Assembly (NCBI RefSeq): GCF_014925385.1
Contig: NZ_JACSDK010000005.1
Location: 81,017-145,016, forward strand
Length of the DNA: 64,000 bases
Reading direction: 5' to 3'
Source of the DNA: Pelagibius marinus
GTDB lineage: Bacteria; Pseudomonadota; Alphaproteobacteria; Kiloniellales; Kiloniellaceae
Part shown: one piece after another, positions 52,528 through 61,982 of the stretch
Position numbering within the stretch: the first letter of the stretch is position 1
Layout: every line of letters starts with the position of its first letter
Notes under the pieces: generated by a model
Told to the model about the DNA's origin: nothing
Databases searched by the model: none
What the model saw: the letters and a program-made list of their open reading frames with translations, nothing else
Made by a program: the position numbers and the translations under genes

Positions 52528-54225
52528 CTAGGCCACGCGGATCTGGGCGATGAACTGATCGACTTCCTTGCGCAGGCTCTCGGACTGCTCGGCGAGATGC
52601 CCCGCCGCGTCCAGAACCTGGCCGGCCGACCCGCCGGTCTCCGCCGCGGTCTTGGAAACCGAGGCTACGTTGCTCGCCACCTTCTGCGTGCCGGCGGAGG
52701 CTTCCTGGACGTTGCGCGCAATCTCCTGCGTCGCCGCGCCCTGTTCCTCCACCGCCGCGGAAATGCTGCTGGCGATGTCGTTGATTTCCTCGACCGTCTC
52801 GCCGATCGACTTGATCGCCGAGGCCGCGTCGGTGGTGGAGCTCTGGATCTCGCTGATCTGCTGCGAGATCTCCTCGGTCGCCTTGGCGGTCTGGGTGGCC
52901 AGGGACTTCACCTCGTTGGCCACCACCGCGAAGCCCTTGCCCGCCTCGCCGGCGCGCGCCGCCTCGATGGTGGCATTGAGGGCCAGCAGGTTGGTCTGCT
53001 CGGCGATGTCCTGGATCAGCTTCACGACGTCGCCGATCTTCTGCGCCGCCTCGACCAGGCCTTCGACCTTGCCGTTGGTGGCGCGGGCGTTCTCGACCGC
53101 CTTGTTGGCGGTCTGCGAGGAGCGGTTGACCTGGCGGCCGATCTCCTCGATGGACGACGACAGCTCCTCGGCCGCGGTGGCGACCGTCTGCACGTTGCCG
53201 GAGGCGTCCTCGGAGGCGTTGGCGGCGGAGCCGGCCTGCTCCTCCGTCTGGCTGGCGGCGGCGGACATCGACTTGGCCGTCGCCTGCATCTCCGTCGCGG
53301 TGTGGGACAGCGATTCGACCACCGACTTCACGCTGGCTTCGAAGTCGTCGGCCACCTTCTGCATGGCCTGACGCTTCTCCTGCTCGGCGCGCTGGGAGGC
53401 GAGCTTGTTCTCTTCCTCAAGACGCTTCTGCTCGACGGCGTTGTTCTTGAAGACCTCGACCGCGCCGGCCATCTCGCCGATCTCGTCGCTGCGGCCAACG
53501 CCGGGAATGGCGGCCTGCAGGTCGCCGGCGGCCAGGGCGCGCATGGCTTCGCTCATGCCGTTGATCGGCTTGGTGATGCTGCGCGCGATGAAGAAGGAGA
53601 TGACGCCCATGATCAGCAGCACCGCGGCGATGATGCCGCCCTCGAACTTCGCCTGCTGCCAGAAGACCGTGTTGAGGTCGTCGATGTAGACACCGCTGCC
53701 GATGATCCAGCCCCAGGGCGCGAAGCCCTTCACGAAAGACTCCTTGGGGATCGGTTGTTCCTCATTTCCCCGGGGCCAAAGATAGCTGACAAAACCAGCC
53801 TGCTGCGCGTTCACTACCTTCACGAAGTCCACGAAGAGCAATTTACCCGCCGGGTCCTTAAACTTGGAAAGATCCTTCCCGACCAGCTGCGGCTTGAATG
53901 GATGCATGACCATCGCCGGCTGCATGTCGTTGATCCAGAAGTATTCGGCACCGTTGTAGCGCATGGCCCCAATGGCGGCGAGGGCGGCGCTCTGCGCCTC
54001 CTCCTCGGACATCTCACCGGCCTCGGCGCGCTTGTGATAGCCCTCGGCGATCGCCGTCGCGCTCTCGACAAGCTGGCGCAGTTCGTTGCGCTTCTGCTCG
54101 ACCAGATCAACATCGAGCTGATAAAGCCGGAACCCGGTGACCGCGATCATGCCCAGCGCCGCGAGCGCGATGAGCAAAAAGACGCGATGCGAAATTCCGA
54201 AAGACTTCAAAGATTTAAGCGACAT
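52528..54225 (-). CDS. Methyl-accepting chemotaxis protein with single Cache domain
   Basis: 565 aa. TM1 about 14-33. Periplasmic Cache_2-type domain (about 36-190) with [27 protein letters not shown] and [16 protein letters not shown] (in parts), the pattern of sCache sensors for small organic acids. TM2 about 194-214, HAMP about 215-268 ([21 protein letters not shown]), then the signalling domain with hairpin tip [37 protein letters not shown] (described only partly). No C-terminal CheR-binding pentapeptide. The Cache type would fit a carboxylate or amine signal. Confidence 0.93.
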   Translation of the reverse strand: MSLKSLKSFGISHRVFLLIALAALGMIAVTGFRLYQLDVDLVEQKRNELRQLVESATAIAEGYHKRAEAGEMSEEEAQSAALAAIGAMRYNGAEYFWINDMQPAMVMHPFKPQLVGKDLSKFKDPAGKLLFVDFVKVVNAQQAGFVSYLWPRGNEEQPIPKESFVKGFAPWGWIIGSGVYIDDLNTVFWQQAKFEGGIIAAVLLIMGVISFFIARSITKPINGMSEAMRALAAGDLQAAIPGVGRSDEIGEMAGAVEVFKNNAVEQKRLEEENKLASQRAEQEKRQAMQKVADDFEASVKSVVESLSHTATEMQATAKSMSAAASQTEEQAGSAANASEDASGNVQTVATAAEELSSSIEEIGRQVNRSSQTANKAVENARATNGKVEGLVEAAQKIGDVVKLIQDIAEQTNLLALNATIEAARAGEAGKGFAVVANEVKSLATQTAKATEEISQQISEIQSSTTDAASAIKSIGETVEEINDIASSISAAVEEQGAATQEIARNVQEASAGTQKVASNVASVSKTAAETGGSAGQVLDAAGHLAEQSESLRKEVDQFIAQIRVA

Positions 54226-54529
54226 TGCCGGATCTCTTCTTCTACCGTATGGGTTAGAATTTCCGGCAAGCTACTGAGAATCGTTTAAGCATTAGTTTCA
54301 AATACGCTCAGGACAGGCATTTAGTCGTCCAAACTAGCTGTATGAACACCTGGAATTCATCTATAGGATGTATTTACACCTTTCGCGCAACTTCGCGCGC
54401 CGGCATTCGACCGGCACCGCCCGCGCCTGAAATCCGGCGGCAAACCCTGCCGCACCTCTTCCAGGGAGCCCGAAAGGGTGCTACACAGAGGCCTGAAGTT
54501 GTATATACAACTTTGTTCTGGAGGCAGGC
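54226..54529. promoter_or_regulatory. Divergent mcp/hutH control region with HutC operator (54496-54513)
   Basis: The 304-bp region contains one clear element, the perfect palindrome AAGTTGTATATACAACTT at 54496-54513, identical to the hutU site. It ends 16 bp before the hutH GTG, so a bound repressor would block initiation. The mcp-proximal part (54240-54360) is A/T-rich and presumably contains the mcp promoter. Nothing else is recognised. Confidence 0.85.
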
Positions 54530-56095
54530 GTGACAGGGGATTCCTTCATCTTAAAGGCCGGGCGGCTGACGCTCGCGGAGCTGCACCGCTTCTGGCGCGG
54601 CCCGCAGAAGATCACCCTCGACCCGGCCGGCTACGACGCGCTCGACCGCTCGGCGGCAACCGTGGCGGCGGTGGTGGCCGAGGGCCGCAGGGTCTACGGC
54701 ATCACCACCGGCTTCGGCAGCCTGGCGCGCCAGACGATCTCCGCCGACCAGGTCGCCGAACTGCAGACCCGCCTCGTCCTCTCGCACAGCTGCGGCGTCG
54801 GCGCGCCGCTGGAAGAGCGCGTGGTGCGCCTCGTCCTGCTGCTGAAGATCAACGCCCTCTCCCGCGGCCACTCGGGCATCCGCCGCGATGTCGTCGACCG
54901 CCTGATCCGGCTGCTCAACGACGAACTCTATCCCGTCATCCCGTCTCAGGGATCGGTGGGCGCTTCGGGCGATCTGGCTCCCCTGGCACATCTCTCCGCA
55001 GTGCTGCTGGGACACGGCGAGATCACCCACAAGGGCCGGCGGCGCCCGGCCGCGGAAGTGCTGGCCGAGTACGGCATCGAGCCCATCGAACTGGCCGCCA
55101 AGGAAGGCCTGGCGCTGCTGAACGGCACCCAGGTATCGACGGCCTTGGCGTTGCACGGGCTGTTCTGCACCGGCGACGCCTTCGGCGCGGCGCTGACCGC
55201 CGGTGCCCTCTCCGTCGACGCGGCCTTGGGCAGCGATACGCCCTTCGACCCGCGCATTCATGAACTGCGCGGCCACCCGGGGCAGATCGCGGTGGCCGGC
55301 TGGCTGCGCGCGCTGCTGGCCGGCAGCGAGATCCGGCAGTCCCATCTGGACTGCGACCGGGTGCAGGACCCCTACTCCCTGCGCTGCCAGCCGCAGGTCA
55401 TGGGCGCTGCCCTGGACCTGCTGCGCAACGCCGCCACGACGCTGCGGCGCGAAGCCAACGCCGTCTCCGACAATCCGCTGGTCTTTCCCGGCGACGGCCC
55501 GAATGGGGGAGACGTGCTTTCCGGCGGCAACTTCCACGCCGAGCCGGTGGCCTTCGCCGCCGACACCATCGCCCTGGCCCTGGCCGAGATCGGCGCCCTC
55601 TCGGAACGCCGCATCGCCATGCTGACCGACGCCACCATGAGCGCCCTGCCGCCTTTCCTGGTGGCCGAGCCGGGGCTCAATTCCGGCTTCATGATCGCCC
55701 ACGTGACGGCGGCCGCCCTGGCCGCCGAGAACAAGCAGCTCAGCCACCCGGCCAGCGTCGACAGCCTGCCCACCTCGGCCAACCAGGAAGACCACGTCTC
55801 CATGGCCACCCACGGCGCCCGGCGCCTCGCCCAGATGGCCGCCAACAGCGCGCGCATCGTCGCTGTCGAACTGCTGGCTGGCGGCCAGGGCATCGACCTG
55901 CGCCGCCCCTTGGCGACTTCGCCCGGGCTAAATCGAGCGATGGTTGCAATTCGCGACTGTGCCGCTTTTCTGGACCACGACCGGGCCCTGTCCGGCGACA
56001 TCGAGAAGGTGGCGCAGATGGTGGAGGACGGCCGGTTTTCCGGCGTTTTTCATGGCCTTGCGGAAGACACCGCCTGGTTTAGCGGCGATTTGTGA
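54530..56095 (+). CDS. hutH: Histidine ammonia-lyase
   Basis: 521 aa; deaminates L-histidine to urocanate, the first Hut step. The MIO cofactor would form from Ala145-Ser146-Gly147 in GSVGASGDLAPLAH. Tyr56 (RVYGITTGFG) is the catalytic base; QDPYSLRCQPQVMG, NAVSDNPLVF and GGNFHAEPVAFAAD are further invariants, and NQEDHVSMATHGAR carries the late active-site residues. GTG start with CTGGAGG upstream. Preceded by a HutC operator, followed by marR 135 bp downstream. It is 12 kb away from hutU. Confidence 0.96.
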   Translation: MTGDSFILKAGRLTLAELHRFWRGPQKITLDPAGYDALDRSAATVAAVVAEGRRVYGITTGFGSLARQTISADQVAELQTRLVLSHSCGVGAPLEERVVRLVLLLKINALSRGHSGIRRDVVDRLIRLLNDELYPVIPSQGSVGASGDLAPLAHLSAVLLGHGEITHKGRRRPAAEVLAEYGIEPIELAAKEGLALLNGTQVSTALALHGLFCTGDAFGAALTAGALSVDAALGSDTPFDPRIHELRGHPGQIAVAGWLRALLAGSEIRQSHLDCDRVQDPYSLRCQPQVMGAALDLLRNAATTLRREANAVSDNPLVFPGDGPNGGDVLSGGNFHAEPVAFAADTIALALAEIGALSERRIAMLTDATMSALPPFLVAEPGLNSGFMIAHVTAAALAAENKQLSHPASVDSLPTSANQEDHVSMATHGARRLAQMAANSARIVAVELLAGGQGIDLRRPLATSPGLNRAMVAIRDCAAFLDHDRALSGDIEKVAQMVEDGRFSGVFHGLAEDTAWFSGDL

Positions 56096-56229
56096 GCAGG
56101 TGCAGCATAGCTGCTGGACGCCGTGATTGAGACTGCTGTATATTCACTTACGGCAGAGGACTTGTTGGCCCTCAAAGGACCCGCATAAATGACGGGCCGG
56201 GGCCTGCTTCCATAGAGTTTTAGACCACC

Positions 56230-56718
56230 GTGAGGGTGACCAACTTGTCCTGCACTCCAGAGAAAATTTCCGCTCTTCCCGTGTCCGCCAGCCTGCCCGA
56301 GGCCGAAGGCTTCGTCCTCGACGAGCAGGTCGCACACCTGATGCGGCGCGCCCATCAGCGGGCTTCCGCCCTGTTCCTGACAGTCCTGGCCGACGCACAG
56401 CTGACGCCGACGCAGTTCTTCGCCATGGCCCGGCTGCACGAGATGGGCAAGCTGTCGCAGAACCGGCTTGGCCGCCTGGCGGCCATGGACCCGGCAACCA
56501 TCCAGGGTGTCATTCGCCGCCTGCACGAGCGCGGCTACATCGAGCGGCTGGCCGACCCGACGGACCGCCGCCGCATGGTCTTGAGTCTTTCGCCGCTGGG
56601 ACAGGAGACGGTGGTGCGCCTGCTGGGAGACGCCAACCGGATCGGCGACGAGATCGTCGCGCCGCTCAATCCGGATGAGCGGGAGATGTTTGTCAGCCTG
56701 CTGAAGAGACTGGTCTGA
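56230..56718 (+). CDS. MarR-family regulator
   Basis: 162 aa. Winged helix at about 55-125: ADAQLTPTQFFAMARLHEMGKLSQNRLGRLAAMDPATIQGVIRRLHERGYIERLADPTDRRRMVLSLSPLG (in pieces), with the wing D-P-T-D-R-R-R typical of MarR. A 35-residue N-terminal extension from GTG 56230; a second GTG at 56236 is possible. Targets unknown; korAB (convergent) or the divergent C1 operon are candidates only by proximity. Confidence 0.88.
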   Translation: MRVTNLSCTPEKISALPVSASLPEAEGFVLDEQVAHLMRRAHQRASALFLTVLADAQLTPTQFFAMARLHEMGKLSQNRLGRLAAMDPATIQGVIRRLHERGYIERLADPTDRRRMVLSLSPLGQETVVRLLGDANRIGDEIVAPLNPDEREMFVSLLKRLV

Positions 56719-56770
56719 TCAGGCGACGGCGCTCAACCTGCCGAACATAAAGACGCGCAAGGTTGGCGCG

Positions 56771-56800
56771 AAGGCCGGCTGCTGCAAAGCGGCCGGCCTT
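56771..56800. terminator. Hairpin between convergent marR and korB
   Basis: AAGGCCGGC / GCCGGCCTT (9-bp stem, 12-nt loop) with TTGTGCGTTCTT downstream on the plus strand. Probably a bidirectional terminator, though no real T-run follows on the korB side. Confidence 0.5.
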
Positions 56801-56854
56801 TGTGCGTTCTTGGGTGGAAATCTTCTGGCGACCGCGTCTCGGAACCCCGTTGCT

Positions 56855-57871
56855 TCAGGACACCGTCCAGGTGTGCCCCTTGTGCAGCAACTCAGCGAGG
56901 TCCGAGGGGTGTGACTTCCGCGCCGCCGCGACCTCGTCGGTGACGCTGGTCTCGTAGCTGCGCGTCGGATCGCAATAGAGCACACCGAGGGCGACGGGCA
57001 TATGCGGCGGCTGCAGCGCCGCCAGCATGCCGGCCATCACCCGGTCGGTTTCGTCATGCACCAGGATGTCGGCCTCGGTCACGCCGTTCTCGCCCAGGCG
57101 CACCACCTCGAGCACCAGCTTGCCTTCCGCCAGCCGCAGCCCCTTGTCGTTCTCCTTGCCGAAGATCACGGGCTTGCCGTGCTCCAGCAGCACCTGCCTG
57201 TCCGCGGCCACGGCGCGCTCGGTGAAGCCGTCGAAGGCGCCGTCGTTATAGACGATGCAGTTCTGGAAAATCTCCACCAGGGAGGTGCCCTTGTGGGCCT
57301 TAGCGCGCTTCAGTATCTCCGGCAGGTGCTTCTGCTGGGTGTCGACCGAGCGCGCGAAAAATCGCGCGCCGGCGCCCAGCGCGAAGGCTCCGGCGGAGAC
57401 CGGCGTATCGATGGAGCCGCCCGGAGTCGAGGGCGAGCGCGTACCGACCCGCGAGGTCGGCGAGTACTGGCCCTTGGTCAGGCCGTAGATCTCGTTGTTG
57501 AACAGCAGGATCTGCAGGTCGACGTTGCGGCGCAGGGCGTGCAGCAGGTGGTTGCCGCCGATCGAGAGCGCATCGCCGTCGCCGGAGACGACCCAGACGT
57601 CGAGCTCCGGGTTGGTCAGCTTCACGCCGGTCGCGATGGCCGGCGCGCGACCATGAATGGTGTGGAAACCGTAGGTCGACATGTAATAGGGAAAGCGCGC
57701 AGCGCAGCCGATGCCGGAGATGAAGACGGTCTTCGCGGTATCGGCCTGCAGTTCGGCCAGGGTCTTCTGTACCGCCTTCAGGATGGCGTAGTCGCCGCAG
57801 CCCGGGCACCAGCGCACTTCCTGGTCGGAGGCGTAGTCCTTGGCGGTCAAGGCAGGGCTCTGAACGTTCAT
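56855..57871 (-). CDS. korB: 2-oxoglutarate (2-oxoacid):ferredoxin oxidoreductase, beta subunit
   Basis: 338 aa. TPP-binding domain with the GDGDALSIGGNHLLHALRRNVD motif (about 97-118) ending in NNEIYGLTKGQYSPTS; the RWCPGCGDYAIL start (about 20-31) and ISGIGCAARFPYYM give the Fe-S cysteines of the KorB branch (C-x2-C and later Cys). Together with KorA it decarboxylates a 2-oxoacid to its CoA ester, reducing ferredoxin. It begins 1 bp after the korA stop, so the genes are coupled. korB faces marR. Confidence 0.93.
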   Translation of the reverse strand: MNVQSPALTAKDYASDQEVRWCPGCGDYAILKAVQKTLAELQADTAKTVFISGIGCAARFPYYMSTYGFHTIHGRAPAIATGVKLTNPELDVWVVSGDGDALSIGGNHLLHALRRNVDLQILLFNNEIYGLTKGQYSPTSRVGTRSPSTPGGSIDTPVSAGAFALGAGARFFARSVDTQQKHLPEILKRAKAHKGTSLVEIFQNCIVYNDGAFDGFTERAVAADRQVLLEHGKPVIFGKENDKGLRLAEGKLVLEVVRLGENGVTEADILVHDETDRVMAGMLAALQPPHMPVALGVLYCDPTRSYETSVTDEVAAARKSHPSDLAELLHKGHTWTVS

Positions 57872-57872
57872 C

Positions 57873-59741
57873 TTAGTCCTCCAGTCGGGCGCGGATCGCC
57901 GCCTCGATCTCGGAAATCTTGAAGGGCTTGCCGGTCACCTTGCTGAGACTCTCGGCGGGCACCAGGTATTCGCCGCGCAGCAGGGTGACCAGCTGTCCGT
58001 CGTTCATCTCCGGCACCAGGATCTTGTCGAAGCCGCGCAGCAGCGCCTCCAGGTTCTGCGGCAGCGGCCAGATGTGGCGCAGGTGCAGGTGGGCGACCGG
58101 CAGCCCCTCGCTGCGCAGGTTGTCGACGGCGCGGCTGATCGGCCCGTAGGTCGAGCCCCAGCCGACCACCACCAGCTTGTCGTCCGCCCCGCCGGCCTCG
58201 AAAGCCTGCGGCGGCACGTCCTTGGCGACGCCCAGCACCTTGTTGCGGCGCAGGTCCGTCATGAGCTGGTGGTTGGCCGGATCGTAGGAGATGTTGCCGC
58301 TGTCGCTGGCCTTTTCGATGCCGCCGATGCGGTGCTCCAGGCCCGGCGTGCCGGGCACCGCCCAGCTGCGCGACAAGGTCTCCGGGTCACGCTTGAAGGG
58401 GTGGAAGCCCTCCGGATCCGTCTCGAAGGCCACCGGGAAGCGCGGCAGGCTGTCGGCCTCCGGCAGGTGCCAGGGCTCGGCGGCGTTGGCGATGTAGCCG
58501 TCGCTCAGCAGGATCACCGGCGTCATGTACTTGGTGGCGATGCGGACGGCCTCGATGGCGACATCGAAGCAGTCGGCCGGCGAGCGCGCGGCCAGCACCA
58601 CCAGCGGCGCGTCGCCGTTGCGCCCGAAGACCGACTGATAGAGGTCGGACTGCTCGGTCTTGGTCGGCATGCCCGTCGAGGGCCCGGCGCGTTGCGAGTT
58701 CACGATCACCAGCGGCAGCTCTGCGGAGATGGCAAGCCCGACGGCCTCCATCTTCAGCGCCACGCCGGGGCCGGAGCTGGAGGTGACGCCGACACCACCG
58801 GCATAGGAAGCGCCGATGGCCGCGCAGACCGCGGCGATCTCGTCCTCGGCCTGAAAGGTCACCACGCCGTAGTCCTTGAGATCTGCAAGGGCGTGCAGCA
58901 CCGAGGACGCCGGCGTGATGGGGTAGGAGCAGAACACCAGCTTCAGCTCCGCGCCCTTGGCGCCGGCGACGAGGCCCCAGGACAGCGCCTCGGCGCCGGT
59001 GACGTTGCGGTAGAGACCCGGCGCGATCTCGGCCGGCGGCACGGAGAAAGCGGCCAGGTCCTCGCCCACCTCGGCGGTCTCGCCGAAGGCGTGGCCGGCG
59101 TTCAAAGCGGCGATGTTGGCGTGGGCGATTTCCGTGCGGCGGCGGAACTTCTCGTTCAGCCAGTCGACGGTCGCCTGGCGGTCGCGCCCGAACATCCAGT
59201 AGATCAGGCCCAGCGCCCACATGTTCTTGCAGCGCAGGGATTCCTTCTTGGTCAGGCCGCAGTCCTTCAACGCGTCCTGCGTCATCTGCGACATGTCGAC
59301 CTCGAAGACGCGGTAGTCCTTGAGGCTGCCGTCGCTGCGCGGATCGCTCTCGTAGCCGGCCTTGGTAAAGTTGCGCTCGTTGAAGGCGCCGGAGTCGAGG
59401 ATCAGCAGGCCGTGCGGCTTCACGTCGACCAGGTTCACCTTCAGGGCCGCCGGGTTCATGGCGACCAGGACGTCGAGTTCGTCGCCGGAGGTCTTGATCA
59501 CCCGGGCGCCGAAATTGATCTGGAAGGCGGAGACGCCGAAGGTGGTGCCGACGGGGGCGCGGATTTCCGCCGGGAAGTCGGGAAAGGTCGCCAGGTCGTT
59601 GCCCGCCAGGGCGGTCGAGAGCGTGAACTGGCTGCCGGTCAGCTGCATGCCGTCGCCGGAGTCTCCGGCAAAACGCACGACCGCAGAGTCGAGGACCCGG
59701 CGGCCGGAGGGGTCGGCCACTAGCGCCGTCGAACCTTCCAT
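57873..59741 (-). CDS. korA: 2-oxoglutarate (2-oxoacid):ferredoxin oxidoreductase, alpha subunit (gamma-alpha fusion)
   Basis: 622 aa. N-terminal gamma domain (about 18-190): VRFAGDSGDGMQLTGSQFTLSTALAGNDLATFPDFPAEIRAPVGTTFGVSAFQINFG; then the alpha pyrimidine-binding domain from about 215 with FCSYPITPASSVLHALADLK, FQAEDEIAAVCAAIGASYAG, TSSSGPGVALKMEAVGLAISAELPLVIVNSQRAGPSTGMPTKTEQSDL (parts), the Kor signature. This fusion type is widespread in aerobes as the oxygen-tolerant 2-oxoglutarate enzyme. Divergent (500 bp) from the corrinoid C1 operon, for which it could provide low-potential electrons. Confidence 0.93.
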   Translation of the reverse strand: MEGSTALVADPSGRRVLDSAVVRFAGDSGDGMQLTGSQFTLSTALAGNDLATFPDFPAEIRAPVGTTFGVSAFQINFGARVIKTSGDELDVLVAMNPAALKVNLVDVKPHGLLILDSGAFNERNFTKAGYESDPRSDGSLKDYRVFEVDMSQMTQDALKDCGLTKKESLRCKNMWALGLIYWMFGRDRQATVDWLNEKFRRRTEIAHANIAALNAGHAFGETAEVGEDLAAFSVPPAEIAPGLYRNVTGAEALSWGLVAGAKGAELKLVFCSYPITPASSVLHALADLKDYGVVTFQAEDEIAAVCAAIGASYAGGVGVTSSSGPGVALKMEAVGLAISAELPLVIVNSQRAGPSTGMPTKTEQSDLYQSVFGRNGDAPLVVLAARSPADCFDVAIEAVRIATKYMTPVILLSDGYIANAAEPWHLPEADSLPRFPVAFETDPEGFHPFKRDPETLSRSWAVPGTPGLEHRIGGIEKASDSGNISYDPANHQLMTDLRRNKVLGVAKDVPPQAFEAGGADDKLVVVGWGSTYGPISRAVDNLRSEGLPVAHLHLRHIWPLPQNLEALLRGFDKILVPEMNDGQLVTLLRGEYLVPAESLSKVTGKPFKISEIEAAIRARLED

Positions 59742-59859
59742 ACCTCAAGAACCTTTCACTGAATAATGGCCAAGCCATCCTCTGCCCGCCACGGCATAGC
59801 GCGGAAGGCCGACTCAATGGCCGTGAATATGGCCCTCCCGAAACGGATTGCCAATGCGC

Positions 59860-59929
59860 CAGATCAAAAATACCCTAGTTCTTCGTAGAATATATTACAA
59901 TCACAAACTTATTGTGTGTATTTGATCTG
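59860..59929. promoter_or_regulatory. Nested inverted repeats in the korAB / C1-operon divergent region
   Basis: CAGATCAAAAATAC (59860-59873) and GTATTTGATCTG (59918-59929) are inverted copies differing by two A residues. Between them ACAAT (59897-59901) and ATTGT (59911-59915) form an inner palindrome. This is the most A/T-rich part of the 500-bp gap. It is probably the control site for korAB (start 118 bp away) and perhaps the C1 operon. The rest of the gap (59930-60241) shows only an uninformative open frame. Confidence 0.45.
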
Positions 59930-60241
59930 TGGCCACCGCGATTCGTTCGTATATTAACAAATGCGAAGCCTTCCGGGCGCAAGCTGATCGGATCGGCGCG
60001 GACATACCCGGCGCTTATGTCGGAAAGCGACCATTCCGGGCCCCCCGCCGACATGAGAAAGAGGTGCGCAAACGCTTGAGTTCCCGCCTGTTTCGGCTTT
60101 GTCGCGTTTCAGACACGATCAGTCGCCGCAGGCGTAGCCGCCGGGGCCCCGCTCAAGGGAAATGATCGCGGGGACCACTACTGCCCGGACCCCCGTCATA
60201 TGGCTCTTTGGTCCGGGGCGTTTTTGCCGTGAGGAATGACA

Positions 60242-60943
60242 ATGGCGGACGAAGACGATCTCGATCTCAGGACTCTTGACGACGACGAACTCGTCAAGCA
60301 GATGCACGACGACCTGTATGACGGCCTCAAGGAAGAGATTGAGGAAGCCGTCCATATCCTGCTCGAGCGCGGCTGGGCGCCCTACCGGATCCTGACCGAG
60401 GCCCTGGTCGAGGGCATGCGCATCGTCGGCATCGACTTCCGCGACGGCATCCTCTTCGTGCCGGAAGTGCTGCTGGCGGCCAACGCCATGAAGGGCGGCA
60501 TGTTCATTCTGCGCCCCCTGCTGGCCGAGACCGGCGCGCCGAAGCTCGGCACCATGGTCATCGGCACGGTGAAGGGCGACATCCACGACATCGGCAAGAA
60601 CCTCGTCTCCATGATGATGGAAGGCGCCGGCTTCGAGGTCATCGACCTGGGCATCAACAACCCGGTCGAGAACTACCTGGAGGCCCTGGAGGAGCATAAG
60701 CCCGACATCCTCGGCATGTCGGCCCTGCTGACCACCACCATGCCCTACATGAAGGTGGTCATCGACACCATGAAGGAAAAAGGCATCCGCGACGACTACG
60801 TGGTGCTGGTCGGCGGCGCGCCGCTGAACGAAGCCTTCGCCGAAGCCGTCGGCGCGGACGCCTATTGCCGCGACGCCGCCGTGGCGGTGGAAACGGCCAA
60901 GGACTTCATGAAGCGCCGTCACAACCAGCAAGGCGCCGCCTAG
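60242..60943 (+). CDS. Corrinoid protein of methyltransferase system (MtbC/MttC/MtgC-like)
   Basis: 233 aa. N-terminal helical cap domain (about 20-95: DDLYDGLKEEIEEAVHILLERGW, EVLLAANAMKGGMFIL) and C-terminal B12-binding Rossmann domain with Asp113-x-His115-x-x-Gly118 (KGDIHDIGKN), the lower cobalt ligand, plus GINNPVEN and GMSALLTTTM (S-x-L and GG loops) and LVGGAPLNEAF. It carries the methyl group between an MttB-type enzyme and the pterin methyltransferase encoded at 63090. ATG 60242 has GAGGA 6 nt upstream. First gene of the five-gene C1 operon. Confidence 0.92.
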   Translation: MADEDDLDLRTLDDDELVKQMHDDLYDGLKEEIEEAVHILLERGWAPYRILTEALVEGMRIVGIDFRDGILFVPEVLLAANAMKGGMFILRPLLAETGAPKLGTMVIGTVKGDIHDIGKNLVSMMMEGAGFEVIDLGINNPVENYLEALEEHKPDILGMSALLTTTMPYMKVVIDTMKEKGIRDDYVVLVGGAPLNEAFAEAVGADAYCRDAAVAVETAKDFMKRRHNQQGAA

Positions 60944-60977
60944 GGCGCCGCGGCGGGAACGCAGGAGCAAGAGCGCC

Positions 60978-61655
60978 ATGGCGGCCCTCCAGCCCTCACC
61001 CGACCTGTCGGACAACGGCCCGCAGGAGCGCACGCTGCTCATCGCCTGCGGCGCGCTGGCACGCGAGATCGTCACCCTGATCCGCGTCAATGCCTGGCGC
61101 CATCTGACGGTGAGCTGCCTGCCGGCCTCCTGGCACAACACGCCGTCGAAGATCCCCGAGGGCGTGCGCCGGCGCATCCGCGAGGCTCGCGGACACTACG
61201 ACCACATCCTGGTGCTCTACGGCGACTGCGGTACCGGCGGCGAGCTGGACGAGGTGCTGGCCGAGGAAGGCGTCGAGCGCATCCAGGGCCCGCACTGCTA
61301 TTCCTTCTACGCCGGCAACGAGACCTTCGAGGCGATGCACGAGGAAGAGCCCGCGGCCTTCTACCTGACCGACTACCTGGTGCGCCACTTCGAGCGCCTG
61401 ATCATCCAGGGCCTGGGGATCGACCGCCACCCGGAACTGCAGGAGATGTACTTCGGCAACTACCGGAAGCTGGTCTACCTGGCGCAGACCGAGGACGCCG
61501 GGCTGGTCGCTCGGGCCAAGGCCGCGGCGGAGCGCCTGGGCCTGGACTACGTCTACCGTTTCACCGGCTACGGCGGCCTGGGCCGCTTCATCGACCGGCG
61601 CATCGATCTGCCTGAGATCGAAGACTCTCCGGAGGTCGCGGCATGGCTCAGCTGA
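60978..61655 (+). CDS. DUF1638 family protein
   Basis: 225 aa. DUF1638 landmarks: LLIACGALAREIVTLIRVN, VSCLPASWHNTPSKIPEGVRRRI, HYDHILVLYGDCGTGGELDEVLAEEGVERIQGPHCYSFYAGNETF (partial citations), with conserved Cys residues in CGAL, CGTG and HCYSF that could bind metal. The family is regularly found beside corrinoid methyltransferases and appears to be an accessory protein of methylamine/betaine demethylation, function unproven. AGGAG lies upstream of ATG 60978; its end overlaps the next gene by 13 bp. Confidence 0.88.
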   Translation: MAALQPSPDLSDNGPQERTLLIACGALAREIVTLIRVNAWRHLTVSCLPASWHNTPSKIPEGVRRRIREARGHYDHILVLYGDCGTGGELDEVLAEEGVERIQGPHCYSFYAGNETFEAMHEEEPAAFYLTDYLVRHFERLIIQGLGIDRHPELQEMYFGNYRKLVYLAQTEDAGLVARAKAAAERLGLDYVYRFTGYGGLGRFIDRRIDLPEIEDSPEVAAWLS

Positions 61656-61960
61656 CGGTCGTCTACTGGCGCGACATCCCCGCCCAGGTCATCGTCAAGG
61701 CCGGGCGTAAGAACGCGAAGGTGCAGCTCAGCGAGCGCTTCGAGAAGGCCATCGACCGCGCTGCCATGCGCGCCAAGATGAGCGGCAGCGACGCCTACCT
61801 GGAGCAGTGGCGCCGTGGCGCCCCGCAGGACTGCGGCGACGACCTGGAGGCCGAAGCCGATGCCGCGGCCATGCGCCTGGAAAACGACTACGACGACACC
61901 CGCCTGGCCCAGCTCATCGCCGCCGGCGGAGAGGACACCCTCGAACATTCCGCGTCATGA
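61643..61960 (+). CDS. PF13769 'virulence factor' family small protein
   Basis: 105 aa. MAQLTVVYWRDIPAQVIVKAGRKNAKVQLSERFEKAIDRAAM is the family start (partly quoted), followed by AYLEQWRR. Despite the family name, the protein regularly accompanies DUF1638, MetF and pterin methyltransferase genes in alphaproteobacteria, pointing to a C1 function. GGAGG precedes the ATG; its start overlaps DUF1638 by 13 bp and metF follows after 22 bp. No catalytic motif is visible. Confidence 0.85.
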   Translation: MAQLTVVYWRDIPAQVIVKAGRKNAKVQLSERFEKAIDRAAMRAKMSGSDAYLEQWRRGAPQDCGDDLEAEADAAAMRLENDYDDTRLAQLIAAGGEDTLEHSAS

Positions 61961-61982
61961 CGCGCGCAGAAGGAAGACTGGA

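Noticed and set aside
59929..60165. 78-codon plus-strand ORF upstream of the corrinoid gene
   Set aside because: Very basic, no ribosome-binding site, and it begins within the inverted repeat of the control region.
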